From Faecalibacterium sp. I4-3-84 (GTDB lineage Bacteria; Bacillota; Clostridia; Oscillospirales; Ruminococcaceae), in the NCBI RefSeq assembly GCF_023347255.1, contig NZ_CP094466.1, forward strand, positions 2,976,001 to 3,040,000: a DNA stretch of 64,000 nucleotides, in the 5' to 3' direction. The notes below the pieces were generated by a model. The model saw nothing but the letters and a program-made list of their open reading frames with translations, was not told the origin of the DNA and did not search any database. Positions 7,829-16,442 of the stretch are shown in pieces (position 1 is the first letter of the stretch; every line of letters begins with the position of its first letter). Made by a program: the position numbers and the translations under genes.

Positions 7829-7856
7829 TTGATTTATCCCCGGAAAAGCGTATAAT
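7829..7856 (+). promoter_or_regulatory. Promoter of aspS
   Basis: TTGATT (7829-7834) and TATAAT (7851-7856), 16 bases apart, placed just outside the inverted-end repeat and about 40 bases before the aspS ATG. Confidence 0.7.
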
Positions 7857-7895
7857 AAAACAGTACACAAGACGTCAAAGGAGGATTCCTGTATT

Positions 7896-9230
7896 ATGGA
7901 ACGCACCTATATCAACGAGGCTCAAAAGGCCATCGGCGGCACGGTCAAGGTGCAGGGCTTTATCGAAAACCTGCGCAACAGCAAGTATATGGCTTTTATC
8001 GTGCTGAAGGATATTACCGGCAAGCTGCAGATCACGGTGGAAAAGGAAGATCACCCCGATCTGGTGGGTACCATCGATCAGCTCACCCCGGATTCCGTCA
8101 TCACCGTCACCGGCAAGGTGGTGGAGAACGACTACGTCAAGATGGGCGGCGTGGAGATGATCCCCGAGAGCATCGAGATCGAGAGCATCGCCAACGCTCT
8201 GCCCATCGTCCGCAAGGAGATCGCAGCCACCAAGAAAAAGAAGGCTGTGGAGCGCTCCAGCATCGACCAGCGCATTGATTACCGCTGGATCGACCTGCGC
8301 ACCGACGAGAACCAGCTCATGTTCAAGGCACAGAGCTGCTTTGTGAACGCCATGCGCAAGTTCCTGCTGGACCGTAACTTCATCGAGATCCACACCCCCA
8401 AGCTGATCGCTGCTGCCAGCGAGAGCGGCTCTGAGGTGTTCAAGGTGGACTACTTTGACCGCAACGCCTATCTGGCACAAAGCCCTCAGTTCTACAAGCA
8501 GATGGCCATGGCTGCAGGCTTTGAGCGCATCTTCGAGACCGGCCCTGTGTTCCGCGCCGAGAAGAGCTACACCAACAAGCACTCCACCGAGTTCTCCGGC
8601 TTCGACCTGGAGTTCAGCTACATCACTTCCTATAAAGACGTGATGAAGATGGAAGAAGAGCTGCTGACTGCCGGTCTGCAGGCCGTCAAGGACAACTATG
8701 GCGACCAGATCAAGGAGCTGTTCGGGCAGGAAGTGATCGTTCCCACCACTCCGTTCCCGGTGGTCAAGCTGGCTGACCTGTACAAGGGTCTGGAAGAAGA
8801 GTTCGGCTACACCGTCGATGAGAGCGAGAAGGGCGACCTGACCACTGAGGCCGAGCGCCTGAGCTATGAGTGGGTGAAGAAGCATTACGGCCACGAGTTC
8901 CTCTTCATCACCGATTACTCTGCCGAGAAGCGTGCGTTCTACCACATGCGCGACGAGAACGGCGTGCCCCAGGGCTACGACCTGATCTGGCGTGGTGTTG
9001 AGATCACCACCGGTGCCCAGCGCGAGCACCGCTACGAGGTGCTGAAGAAGCAGGCCGAGGAAAAGGGTCTGGCCGATGATGTCAAGTTCTATCTGGAGTT
9101 CTTCCAGTACGGCTGCCCGCCCCACGGCGGTTTCGGTCTGGGCATCGACCGCCTGACCATGCTGCTGTGCGGCCTGACCATCAAGGATGCCGAGTTCCTG
9201 TTCCGCGGCCCCAACCGTCTGACCCCGTAA
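7896..9230 (+). CDS. aspS: Aspartate-tRNA ligase, archaeal/non-discriminating type
   Basis: A 444-residue class IIb synthetase. An OB-fold anticodon domain (about 1-100) is followed by the catalytic core with FRAEKSYTNKHSTEF (motif 2) and GGFGLGIDRL (motif 3, residues 411-420, Arg 419). The SPQFYKQ and EFSGFDLEFSY segments fit AspRS rather than AsnRS, and the short form without the bacterial insertion domain is the archaeal type. Bacterial enzymes of this class often charge both tRNA-Asp and tRNA-Asn, with Asn then formed by the GatCAB amidotransferase; whether that holds here needs the rest of the genome. An AAGGAGG-like site precedes the ATG. Confidence 0.88.
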   Translation: MERTYINEAQKAIGGTVKVQGFIENLRNSKYMAFIVLKDITGKLQITVEKEDHPDLVGTIDQLTPDSVITVTGKVVENDYVKMGGVEMIPESIEIESIANALPIVRKEIAATKKKKAVERSSIDQRIDYRWIDLRTDENQLMFKAQSCFVNAMRKFLLDRNFIEIHTPKLIAAASESGSEVFKVDYFDRNAYLAQSPQFYKQMAMAAGFERIFETGPVFRAEKSYTNKHSTEFSGFDLEFSYITSYKDVMKMEEELLTAGLQAVKDNYGDQIKELFGQEVIVPTTPFPVVKLADLYKGLEEEFGYTVDESEKGDLTTEAERLSYEWVKKHYGHEFLFITDYSAEKRAFYHMRDENGVPQGYDLIWRGVEITTGAQREHRYEVLKKQAEEKGLADDVKFYLEFFQYGCPPHGGFGLGIDRLTMLLCGLTIKDAEFLFRGPNRLTP

Positions 9231-9246
9231 TTGTAAAAATGTTTGT

Positions 9247-9280
9247 AAAGGCTCCTGTGCTGCTGGCATGGGAGCCTTTT
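9247..9280 (+). terminator. Terminator after aspS
   Basis: AAAGGCTCC (9247-9255) pairs with GGAGCCTTT and a T run ends at 9280. Confidence 0.85.
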
Positions 9281-9370
9281 GTCATATCCGGCCTTTCCCC
9301 AACATACGATTACAACAAGCGGACCGGAATCCTGTCCGGTGCACAGCGCAAACGGGAAGGGGAGAGCAAT

Positions 9371-10861
9371 TTGGCAAATCAGGAACAGAAGAGCATCTGC
9401 CGCGAGATCGGCGCACGCACCGGCGGAGATATCTACATTGGGGTGGTTGGCCCGGTGCGCAGCGGCAAATCCACCTTTATCAAGCGTTTCATGGAACAGC
9501 TGGTGCTGCCCGCCATCGGCCCGGCGGCTGCGCGGGAGCGTGCCCGGGACGAGCTGCCCCAGTCGGCAGCGGGCCGCACCATCATGACCACGGAACCAAA
9601 ATTCATCCCGGAAGCAGCCGTGCCCCTGCAGTTGGAGGGCGGCGGCGAGTGCCGGGTGCGGCTCATCGACTGCGTGGGTTACATGGTGGAGGGGGCTATG
9701 GGCCACGAGGAGAACGACAAGCCCCGCATGGTCAAAAGCCCGTGGTTCGACCACGAGGTGCCCTTCGACCTTGCCGCCGAGACCGGCACCCGCAAGGTGA
9801 TCTGTGAACATTCCACCATCGGCATCGTGGTCACCACCGACGGCTCTGTGAGTGACATCCCGCGGGAGGGCTATGCCAGAACCGAGAAGCGCATCGTGGA
9901 AGAACTGGATGCGCTGGGCAAGCCCTACATCATCCTGCTCAACAGCACCCACCCGGATGCGCCGGAGACGAAGCAGCTGGCCGAGGGCATGGCCCGGGAC
10001 TACGACCACACCGTGCTGCCGGTGAGCTGCGTGGATCTGGACGCGGAGGCACTCGGCAGCATCCTGCGGCAGGTGTTGTACGAGTTCCCGGTGCAGGAGC
10101 TGGATTTTGCCCTGCCGCGCTGGGTCACGATGCTGGAAAACGGCCACTGGCTGCAGACGCAGGTGTACGATGCGGCCATGCAGCTGGCGGCAAAGGTCTC
10201 CCGCATGAAGGATGTGCCCTCCGGAACAGACGCACCTGCGCTGGAATGTGACGCAGTGCAGCGCTCGGCCATCAGCGGCATCGACCTTGCAAACGGCAGT
10301 GTGCGCATTACGGTGGAGCTGAAGCCGGAAATTTTCTATCAGGTGCTGAGCGAGCAGACCGGCCTTGCCATTGGCGACGAAGCGGGCCTGATGCCCTGCA
10401 TCATGGAGCTGGCGAAGGCCAAACGGGAGTACGAGAAGGTGCGCAGCGCCCTTGAGCAGGTGGAAGCCACCGGCTACGGCATCGTGATGCCCACGGTCAG
10501 CGAGCTGAAACTGGAACAGCCCCAGATCGTGCGGCAGGGCACGAACTACGGCGTGCGGCTGGAAGCCTGCGCGCCCTCCATCCAGATGATGAAGGCCACC
10601 ATCCACACCGAGATCAGCCCCATCGTGGGCACCGAAAAGCAGAGCGAGGACCTTGCCCGCAGCCTGCTGGCCGGCTTTGAGGACGACCCGGAAAAGCTGT
10701 GGGAATCCAACATCTTTGGCAAGAGCCTGCACGAGCTGGTGAACGAAGGGCTGCAGAACAAGCTGCTGCACATGCCGCAGGAGGCCCGCACCCGCCTGCA
10801 GGAAACGCTGGAACGGGTCATCAATGAGGGCTGCACCGGGCTCATCTGCATTCTGATCTGA
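9371..10861 (+). CDS. spoIVA: Stage IV sporulation protein A
   Basis: A 496-residue ATPase that polymerises on the forespore surface as the base of the spore coat. The start is TTG at 9371, preceded by GGGGAGAG; the protein opens LANQEQKSICREIGAR and its Walker A motif GPVRSGKS is at residues 27-34, as in Bacillus SpoIVA (492 residues). The middle holds a TRAFAC-type GTPase-like fold (IDCVGYMVEG, then STIGIVVTTDGS), and the C-terminus ends in GLICILI, the known anchoring region. Longer in-frame starts would overlap the aspS terminator and are rejected. It stands as a single gene. Its presence is notable in a lineage usually described as non-sporulating. Confidence 0.95.
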   Translation: MANQEQKSICREIGARTGGDIYIGVVGPVRSGKSTFIKRFMEQLVLPAIGPAAARERARDELPQSAAGRTIMTTEPKFIPEAAVPLQLEGGGECRVRLIDCVGYMVEGAMGHEENDKPRMVKSPWFDHEVPFDLAAETGTRKVICEHSTIGIVVTTDGSVSDIPREGYARTEKRIVEELDALGKPYIILLNSTHPDAPETKQLAEGMARDYDHTVLPVSCVDLDAEALGSILRQVLYEFPVQELDFALPRWVTMLENGHWLQTQVYDAAMQLAAKVSRMKDVPSGTDAPALECDAVQRSAISGIDLANGSVRITVELKPEIFYQVLSEQTGLAIGDEAGLMPCIMELAKAKREYEKVRSALEQVEATGYGIVMPTVSELKLEQPQIVRQGTNYGVRLEACAPSIQMMKATIHTEISPIVGTEKQSEDLARSLLAGFEDDPEKLWESNIFGKSLHELVNEGLQNKLLHMPQEARTRLQETLERVINEGCTGLICILI

Positions 10862-10874
10862 CCGCTACAAAACA

Positions 10875-10913
10875 GAAGAGGGAAGCGCCGCGCGGGTGCC
10901 TCCCTCTTTATTT
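10875..10913. terminator. Shared terminator between spoIVA and the DUF4364 gene
   Basis: AGAGGGA (10877-10883) pairs with TCCCTCT (10901-10907); T runs lie on the plus side and A residues on the other, so it can serve both convergent genes. Confidence 0.75.
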
Positions 10914-10915
10914 GT

Positions 10916-11479
10916 TCACTTTTCTTCTTCGGTCAGCTTATTGATGAGCATTTGGTAGATCTCGTTGCCCTTGAGGATGAACTGCTTTTTTACCAGCTCG
11001 GCGGTCAGCCGGTCCGGTGTGCCGAGATCCAGACAGAACAGCTCACTGTCCAGCCCTTTCACCGTGCAGCGGATGGTGCAGTGGCCGTCCTCTTTTTCGG
11101 TAATGCTGGCACTGTACTTGGCTTCCTTGCGGGCCCATGTCTGGCAGCGCAGCACAGCGGCCACAGCGCGCTCCCGCACACTGCGGGGCAGGTCGTAGGC
11201 AAGCTCCTGCGCCACTTTGCGGCCCTTCTCGGTGATGGTGTAGCTGCCCTTTGTCAGGGTGACGAGCTGCTGCCTGGTGATATCGTCCAGACACGAGCCG
11301 ATCTCGAAATAGTTCACCAGCGCTTCTTCCATCAGGGCGTTTTCGATCTCCTGCCGGGTAATGGGTCCGGCATTTTTGACCAGATAGCACAGCAGCAGCC
11401 GGATCTCGGTGCTGCTGGTCAACCCGCCGGGACGTACACCGGCAGTAAAAGCATCATTGACGGCCATCGTTCCATACAT
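10916..11479 (-). CDS. DUF4364 family protein
   Basis: A 187-residue protein common in Clostridia. Residues about 20-95 look like a winged helix (SSTEIRLLLCYLVKNAG, TRQEIENALMEE, then a GSYTITEKGRKVAQ wing), so a DNA-binding role is likely; the C-terminal half is a beta-rich domain of unknown role. Function has not been established for the family as far as I know. The start is uncertain: the ATG at 11479 directly follows an AAGGGGG run, and the in-frame ATG at 11467 would have better spacing. It converges on spoIVA and follows the S1-domain gene on the same strand. Confidence 0.82.
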   Translation of the reverse strand: MYGTMAVNDAFTAGVRPGGLTSSTEIRLLLCYLVKNAGPITRQEIENALMEEALVNYFEIGSCLDDITRQQLVTLTKGSYTITEKGRKVAQELAYDLPRSVRERAVAAVLRCQTWARKEAKYSASITEKEDGHCTIRCTVKGLDSELFCLDLGTPDRLTAELVKKQFILKGNEIYQMLINKLTEEEK

Positions 11480-11517
11480 CCCCCTTGCATTCCTTTTCTT
11501 TTATAGTATAAAGGCTT

Positions 11518-12453
11518 TCACGCCGGATTGCAAGCCGCAGCGGCAAAATCTGTCTCAATGCGCTTGGGGCTTTCCGGCGTGGAGTACACCCAGTGGTCCA
11601 GATGGCCCTCGGTGATGAAATACTTCAGCTCGAACCGGTGGCGCTGGCTCAGGGCGTGGTTCACGATCACCAGCTTGATCTTCATTTTTTCCGGCAGGAT
11701 GTTCTTGATGTAGACGCTCACCGCCTGCCCGGGCACAAGGTCGGTGCAGCTCTCGGCAAGGCCCGCGAGGTTGGGCGCGATCTCGATAAAGGTGCCGTAT
11801 TCCTCCACACTGCGCACGATGCCCACCACGGTCTCACCCACGGTGAACCCGGCCGCATTTTCCTCCCATGTGCCCAGCAGTTCCCGGATGGTCAGCACAA
11901 AGCGGCCCTGTACATCCCGGTTCTTGACGGCGCACAAGATCTGCTGGCCCACGCTCACCCGGTCGGCGGGGGAAGAGATGCGGCTCACCGACATGCAGTC
12001 GATGGGCAGCAGGGCACTGATGCCGCAGCCCACATCACAGAACGCGCCAAACGGCTCGATATGGGTCACGGTGCAGGGCAGGATATCGCCGGGCTGCAGG
12101 GTGTCCAGATAGTCGGCCTTGCACATCTGCTGCGCCAGCGCGCGGGAGAGCCGGTAGAAGGGCTGACCGTTCTCGTCGGTGTCCAGCGCTTCGATCACAA
12201 AGCAGGTGGGGCGGCCCACCCTCGTCAGCACCGCAATGTCCCGCACGGTGCCGTTTGCGGCACCATCGGCGCACTGGGCAAAGGGCATCACGGCTCTCAC
12301 CCCGCCGATCTCGAACCGCAGCTGGCGCTGGGTATCAAAGGCCAGAGCAGTGGCCTGCAGGATCTCGCGGTTTGCCATGGCGGCGCGCAGTTCAGCGGGG
12401 GACAGGCGCGCAGCAGAACGGTAGTTGCCTTCGGTACGGTAAGCTTGCATCAT
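11518..12453 (-). CDS. S1-domain RNA-binding protein
   Basis: A 311-residue protein with two recognisable S1 RNA-binding modules, at about residues 120-190 (GDILPCTVTHIEPFGAFCDV, then SALLPIDCMS) and 205-265 (GETVVGIVRSVEEYGTFIEI, then LAGLAE). The N-terminal 110 residues lack a clear S1 signature and may hold a degenerate one. It resembles short ribosomal S1-like proteins of Clostridia, which bind mRNA; a direct ribosomal role is not shown. An AGAGG site lies eight bases before the ATG at 12453. It sits upstream of the DUF4364 gene with a 38-base gap, so co-transcription is possible. Confidence 0.85.
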   Translation of the reverse strand: MMQAYRTEGNYRSAARLSPAELRAAMANREILQATALAFDTQRQLRFEIGGVRAVMPFAQCADGAANGTVRDIAVLTRVGRPTCFVIEALDTDENGQPFYRLSRALAQQMCKADYLDTLQPGDILPCTVTHIEPFGAFCDVGCGISALLPIDCMSVSRISSPADRVSVGQQILCAVKNRDVQGRFVLTIRELLGTWEENAAGFTVGETVVGIVRSVEEYGTFIEIAPNLAGLAESCTDLVPGQAVSVYIKNILPEKMKIKLVIVNHALSQRHRFELKYFITEGHLDHWVYSTPESPKRIETDFAAAACNPA

Positions 12454-12658
12454 CTTTCATTCCTCTTTCTCTGCTTTTTAGGCCGTGCTTGGAACGGCAG
12501 CGGCCTTTCTGTTAAAACTTATGCATCCGCATGGGCGGATATTTGCATTTTGTGCGGCTTTGCATTATACTATATCTGTATGCGCAGCAAACCGGCACGC
12601 CGGGCTTTGCGCACACACCGCCTGCTGTTTTGGGCAGGCAGAAGGGAGAAGCAGAGCT

Positions 12659-12847
12659 ATGGACATTGCTGTAGGCGATACCATCCTCACCCGCAAAAAG
12701 CACCCCTGCGGAGCGTCCAGCTTCGAGGTGCTGCGCGTCGGCATGGATTTTAAGATCCGGTGTACCGGCTGTGGGCGCGAGGTGATGCTGCCGCGTGCTA
12801 AAATTGAAAAGAACATCAAAAAGGTGGTAAAACCCGGGCAGGCCTAG
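12659..12847 (+). CDS. DUF951 family small protein
   Basis: A 62-residue protein, MDIAVGDTILTRKKHPCG at the start, with a cysteine pattern (CTGCGREVMLPR, plus an early Cys) that looks like a small zinc- or nucleic-acid-binding fold. The family (YyzM in Bacillus) is widespread in Firmicutes and sits near translation or chromosome-partition genes; its role is not known to me. A GGGAG site precedes the ATG. I set the start at 12659, since longer in-frame starts add unrelated sequence. It lies about 95 bases before prfA, in the same direction. Confidence 0.88.
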   Translation: MDIAVGDTILTRKKHPCGASSFEVLRVGMDFKIRCTGCGREVMLPRAKIEKNIKKVVKPGQA

Positions 12848-12941
12848 CGCCCGGCGCAGCACGCATCCGGGGCGGAAAGGCCCCGGAGCCGTTCAGCTGC
12901 ACGAACATGAATCTGAGTTTGTAAGGAGAACTGCCGGAATT

Positions 12942-14033
12942 ATGCCGAACATGTTTACCCAGATGGATGCTGTCTGCCACCGCTTTGAAGAGCTTTCCAT
13001 CCGCCTGAACCAGCCGGATACCGCCGCAGACCCTGCGCTTTTCCGCAGGCTGATGCGGGAGTACCACGATGCAGAACCTGTGGTGCAGGCCTACCGCGCG
13101 TGGCAGACCGCACAGGATCATCTGGCACAGGCCAAAGCTCTGCTGGAAGAACCGGGCGCACTTGACCCGGACTTCAAGCAGATGATACAGCAGGAAATCA
13201 GCGAAAAAAGTCAAGATGTGGCAAAGCTGGAAAATAATCTCAAAATTCTGCTGCTGCCCAAGGATGTGAACGATGGCAAAAATGTCATTGTGGAGATCCG
13301 CGGCGGCGCAGGAGGGGAGGAAGCTGCCCTGTTTGCCCACAGCCTGCTGCGCATGTACACCATGTATGTGCAAAGCAAGGGCTGGCAGCTGGAAATGCTC
13401 AACCTCAACGAGACGGAGCTTGGCGGCGTGAAGGAGGCCATCTTTTCGGTGGACGGTGCCGGGGCCTACAACCGCCTCAAGTACGAGAGCGGTGTACACC
13501 GTGTGCAGCGTGTGCCGGAGACCGAGACGCAGGGCCGCATCCACACCTCCACGGCCACGGTAGCTGTGATGCCGCAGGCCGAAGAGGTGGACTTTGCGCT
13601 GGATATGAAGGACCTGCGCATCGACACCTTCCGCTCCTCCGGCGCGGGCGGTCAGCACATCAACAAAACCTCCAGCGCCATCCGTGTGACACATCTCCCC
13701 ACCGGCATGGTGGTAGAATGCCAGAACGAGCGCAGCCAGTTCCAGAACAAGGACAAGGCACTGGAGATCCTGCGCAGCCGCCTGCTGGCACAGAAGCAGA
13801 AACAGCAGCAGGATGCCATCAACGCCAGCCGTCAGGGGCAGGTGGGCACCGGCGACCGCAGCGAAAAGATCCGCACCTACAACTTCCCGCAGGACCGCTG
13901 CACCGACCACCGCATCGGCCTGACCGTGCACAATCTTTCCAAGATCATGGACGGCAATCTGGACGAGGTGATCGACGCACTGGCCACCCGCGAACAGGCC
14001 GAAAAGCTGCAAAAGCTCAACGAGCAGGGCTGA
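12942..14033 (+). CDS. prfA: Peptide chain release factor 1
   Basis: A 363-residue release factor that reads UAA and UAG stop codons and triggers peptide release. The PET tripeptide (residues 192-194) is the codon-reading P-x-T motif of RF1, and GGQ (236-238) in SSGAGGQHINKT is the catalytic loop entering the peptidyl-transferase centre. Length and domain order are normal. An AAGGAG site is about 13 bases upstream of the ATG; the in-frame ATG at 12951 is an alternative. It leads a same-direction run through the Sua5, coaE, transglycosylase and aminopeptidase genes. Confidence 0.97.
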   Translation: MPNMFTQMDAVCHRFEELSIRLNQPDTAADPALFRRLMREYHDAEPVVQAYRAWQTAQDHLAQAKALLEEPGALDPDFKQMIQQEISEKSQDVAKLENNLKILLLPKDVNDGKNVIVEIRGGAGGEEAALFAHSLLRMYTMYVQSKGWQLEMLNLNETELGGVKEAIFSVDGAGAYNRLKYESGVHRVQRVPETETQGRIHTSTATVAVMPQAEEVDFALDMKDLRIDTFRSSGAGGQHINKTSSAIRVTHLPTGMVVECQNERSQFQNKDKALEILRSRLLAQKQKQQQDAINASRQGQVGTGDRSEKIRTYNFPQDRCTDHRIGLTVHNLSKIMDGNLDEVIDALATREQAEKLQKLNEQG

Positions 14034-14110
14034 AATGCGGTTTTGAAAATAAAACGATATCCCGTCGATAAATGCTGAAAAGCACAAATACTTTACAGAT
14101 AGAAAGAACG

Positions 14111-15148
14111 ATGATCCGTATGGAAATGAAAACTGAAATTTTGCCCGCATCGGACGAAAAGAGCATTGAAAAAGCCGCTGCCCTGCTGCAGAACGGTGAG
14201 CTGGTGGCCCTGCCCACCGAGACGGTTTACGGCATTGCTGCCGATGCCCGCAACGGCGAGGCTGTGAAGAAGATCTTTGTGGCCAAGGGCCGCCCGCAGG
14301 ACAATCCCCTGATCGTCCACGTCACCGGACCGGAAATGCTGCCCGGCCTTGTCAGCGAGGTGCCGGAGCGCGCCCAGCTGCTGATGGCTGCGTTCTGCCC
14401 CGGCCCGCTCACCATCATCATGCCCCGCGGCCCGGAGGTGGCAGCGGAGTGCTGTGCCGGTCTGGACACCGTGGGCATCCGGATGCCCAGCCACCCGGTG
14501 GCCCGCGCCGTCATTGAAAAGAGCGGCTGCGCCTTTGCTGCCCCCAGCGCCAATCTTTCCGGCAAGCCCAGCCCCACCAACGCGCAGGATGTGTTCACCG
14601 ATATGGACGGCCGCCTGCCGCTGATTTTGGACGGCGGCGAGTGCGACGTGGGCGTAGAAAGCACTGTGGTGTCGGTGGTGGGCGAAAAGCCCACTCTGTT
14701 CCGTCCGGGCCACATCACGCTGGAAGACCTCGAACGCGCCCTCGGCGAAGAGGTGGAAGTGTCCAAAGCCATCCTCGAAAAGCTGCCGGAGGGTGCTGTG
14801 GTGCGCAGCCCCGGCATGAAGTACAAGCACTACGCCCCCAAGGCGGATGTGACCTTGCTGGACGGCACCTTTGAGCAGTTCAAAGCCTATGTGGATGCCC
14901 ACGCCGAGCAGGATCCCAGCTGCCTGTGCTTTACCGGCGAGGCGGAAAAGCTGGGTGTGCCCTGCGTGGAGTATGGACGCGAGGGCGACGGTGCCGATCA
15001 GGCAAAGCACATCTTCCGCTGCCTGCGCGCGCTGGATGAGCAGGGCGATGCGGTGGTCTACGCCCGCTGCCCGCAGAAGGACGGCCTTTCCATGGCGGTG
15101 TACAACCGCCTGATCCGCGCTGCGGCCTTCCGGGTGATCAAGCTATGA
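14111..15148 (+). CDS. ywlC: L-threonylcarbamoyladenylate synthase (Sua5/YwlC type)
   Basis: A protein of about 345 residues that makes threonylcarbamoyl-AMP, the precursor of the t6A modification next to the anticodon of ANN-reading tRNAs. The YrdC core (about residues 10-200 from this start) carries PTETVYGI, the KGRP block and the FAAPSANLSGKPSPT segment, and a C-terminal Sua5 domain follows with GAVVRSPGMKYKHYAPKA. Start choice is uncertain: ATGs at 14072, 14111 and 14120 are in frame and none has a strong ribosome site. The stop overlaps the coaE start (ATGA). Confidence 0.9.
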   Translation: MIRMEMKTEILPASDEKSIEKAAALLQNGELVALPTETVYGIAADARNGEAVKKIFVAKGRPQDNPLIVHVTGPEMLPGLVSEVPERAQLLMAAFCPGPLTIIMPRGPEVAAECCAGLDTVGIRMPSHPVARAVIEKSGCAFAAPSANLSGKPSPTNAQDVFTDMDGRLPLILDGGECDVGVESTVVSVVGEKPTLFRPGHITLEDLERALGEEVEVSKAILEKLPEGAVVRSPGMKYKHYAPKADVTLLDGTFEQFKAYVDAHAEQDPSCLCFTGEAEKLGVPCVEYGREGDGADQAKHIFRCLRALDEQGDAVVYARCPQKDGLSMAVYNRLIRAAAFRVIKL

Positions 15149-15762
15149 TCGCGCTTGGCATCACGGGCCGCAGCGGCTGCGGCAAATCCACGGTCACGGC
15201 GGTGTTTTCGGCCCACGGTGTGCCGCTGGCCGATGCCGACCAGATCAGCCGCGAGATTTTACTGCCCGGCTCGCCGCTGCTGCCCCGGCTGGCCCAGCGG
15301 TTCGGCGCGGACATTTTAAAACAGGACGGCACATTGGACCGCCGCCTGCTGGCTGACCGCGCTTTTGCCACCCCGGAAGGCAAGGCGGCGCTGGACAGCC
15401 TGACCCACCCGGAGATCGTGCGCCGCATCCGTGCGGCAAAGCAGGCAGCACAGGATGCCGGTGCACCACTGTTCGTGCTGGATGGCGCGGTCATCGTGGG
15501 GACTGCGGCGCAGGCCGAGTGTGACCGCCTGTGCGTGGTCACGGCACCGTTTGAGACCAGTGTGGCCCGCATCGTGGCCCGGGACGGCATCTCGGCCGAG
15601 ATGGCCGCCCGCCGCCTGAACGCCCAGACACCGGAAAGCACCCTCACCGCGCAGGCAGACTATGTGCTGCGCAACGATTCCAGCCTTGCACATCTGCAGG
15701 CTGCGGCAGAGCAGCTCTGCACAAAGCTTCTGGCAGAAGGAGGTGCGGGAAAAGAATTTTGA
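15145..15762 (+). CDS. coaE: Dephospho-CoA kinase
   Basis: A 205-residue kinase for the last step of coenzyme A synthesis, phosphorylating the 3' hydroxyl of dephospho-CoA. The P-loop GRSGCGKST is at residues 8-16, followed by the family's DADQISREIL block and, later, HPEIVRRI and the lid segment around FETSVARIVARDG. The ATG overlaps the stop of the Sua5 gene and its own stop overlaps the next start, so three genes are translationally coupled. Length is normal. Confidence 0.94.
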   Translation: MIALGITGRSGCGKSTVTAVFSAHGVPLADADQISREILLPGSPLLPRLAQRFGADILKQDGTLDRRLLADRAFATPEGKAALDSLTHPEIVRRIRAAKQAAQDAGAPLFVLDGAVIVGTAAQAECDRLCVVTAPFETSVARIVARDGISAEMAARRLNAQTPESTLTAQADYVLRNDSSLAHLQAAAEQLCTKLLAEGGAGKEF

Positions 15763-16427
15763 ACAAACGATATAACGAACAAGATTCTGCACCGCAGTAC
15801 GACCCGGAGACGGCCCGCATCCGCCGCGCTCTCCGCGCCCAGAAGGCACGCCGCCGCAAAAAAATGCGCAGCCGCAGGCTGTTCCTGCTGGGCATGGCGC
15901 TGATCCTGCTGTTTGTGCTGGTGCCCAACTTGTGGGGCAGGGCAGAACGGCTTTTATACCCCCGCAAGTACGAAGTGCTGGTGGACCAGTGGGCGGAGAC
16001 TTACGGCCTTGACCCGCTTCTGGTGGATGCCTTCATCCGCACCGAAAGCGGCTTTGACCCGCAGGCCACCTCCACTGTGGATGCCCGGGGCCTGATGCAG
16101 ATGACCGAGGAGACCTTTATCTGGCTGCGCAGCAAGATCGCACCGGACGAAGGACTGCTCTTTGCAAATCTCTACGACCCGGAGATCAGCATCCGGTTCG
16201 GATGCTATTACCTGCACCTGTGCATGGAGCGCTACAACGGCGATGTTGCCACTGCCGCTGCCGCTTATCACAGCGGGTGGGGCACGGTAGATGCTCTTTT
16301 ACAGATGGAAGAGCACTCCGCAGACGGCGAAACGCTGCAGGGCTTTCCCTATAACCAGATGAACCATTACGTAAAAAAGATCACTTCCTGCTATGCGCGG
16401 TATCAGCGTATCTATGCAGAAAGCTGA
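15759..16427 (+). CDS. Membrane-anchored lytic transglycosylase (SLT domain)
   Basis: A 222-residue protein. A basic cytoplasmic N-terminus (about 1-38) precedes one membrane helix (about 40-58), then an extracellular SLT domain with the catalytic Glu 96 in RTESGFDP, GLMQMTEETF and the AAAAYHSGWG segment. It cleaves the glycan strand of peptidoglycan. The start is TTG at 15759, with AGGAGG about 13 bases before it and an overlap with the coaE stop. Such short enzymes in Firmicutes support wall turnover or, in some species, spore germination or engulfment; the role here is open. Confidence 0.9.
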   Translation: MNKRYNEQDSAPQYDPETARIRRALRAQKARRRKKMRSRRLFLLGMALILLFVLVPNLWGRAERLLYPRKYEVLVDQWAETYGLDPLLVDAFIRTESGFDPQATSTVDARGLMQMTEETFIWLRSKIAPDEGLLFANLYDPEISIRFGCYYLHLCMERYNGDVATAAAAYHSGWGTVDALLQMEEHSADGETLQGFPYNQMNHYVKKITSCYARYQRIYAES

Positions 16428-16442
16428 GAGGAGATAAGGAAC

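Noticed and set aside
7896-9230. Asparaginyl-tRNA synthetase
   Set aside because: AsnRS and archaeal AspRS are close, but the SPQFYKQ and EFSGFDLEF segments fit AspRS better.
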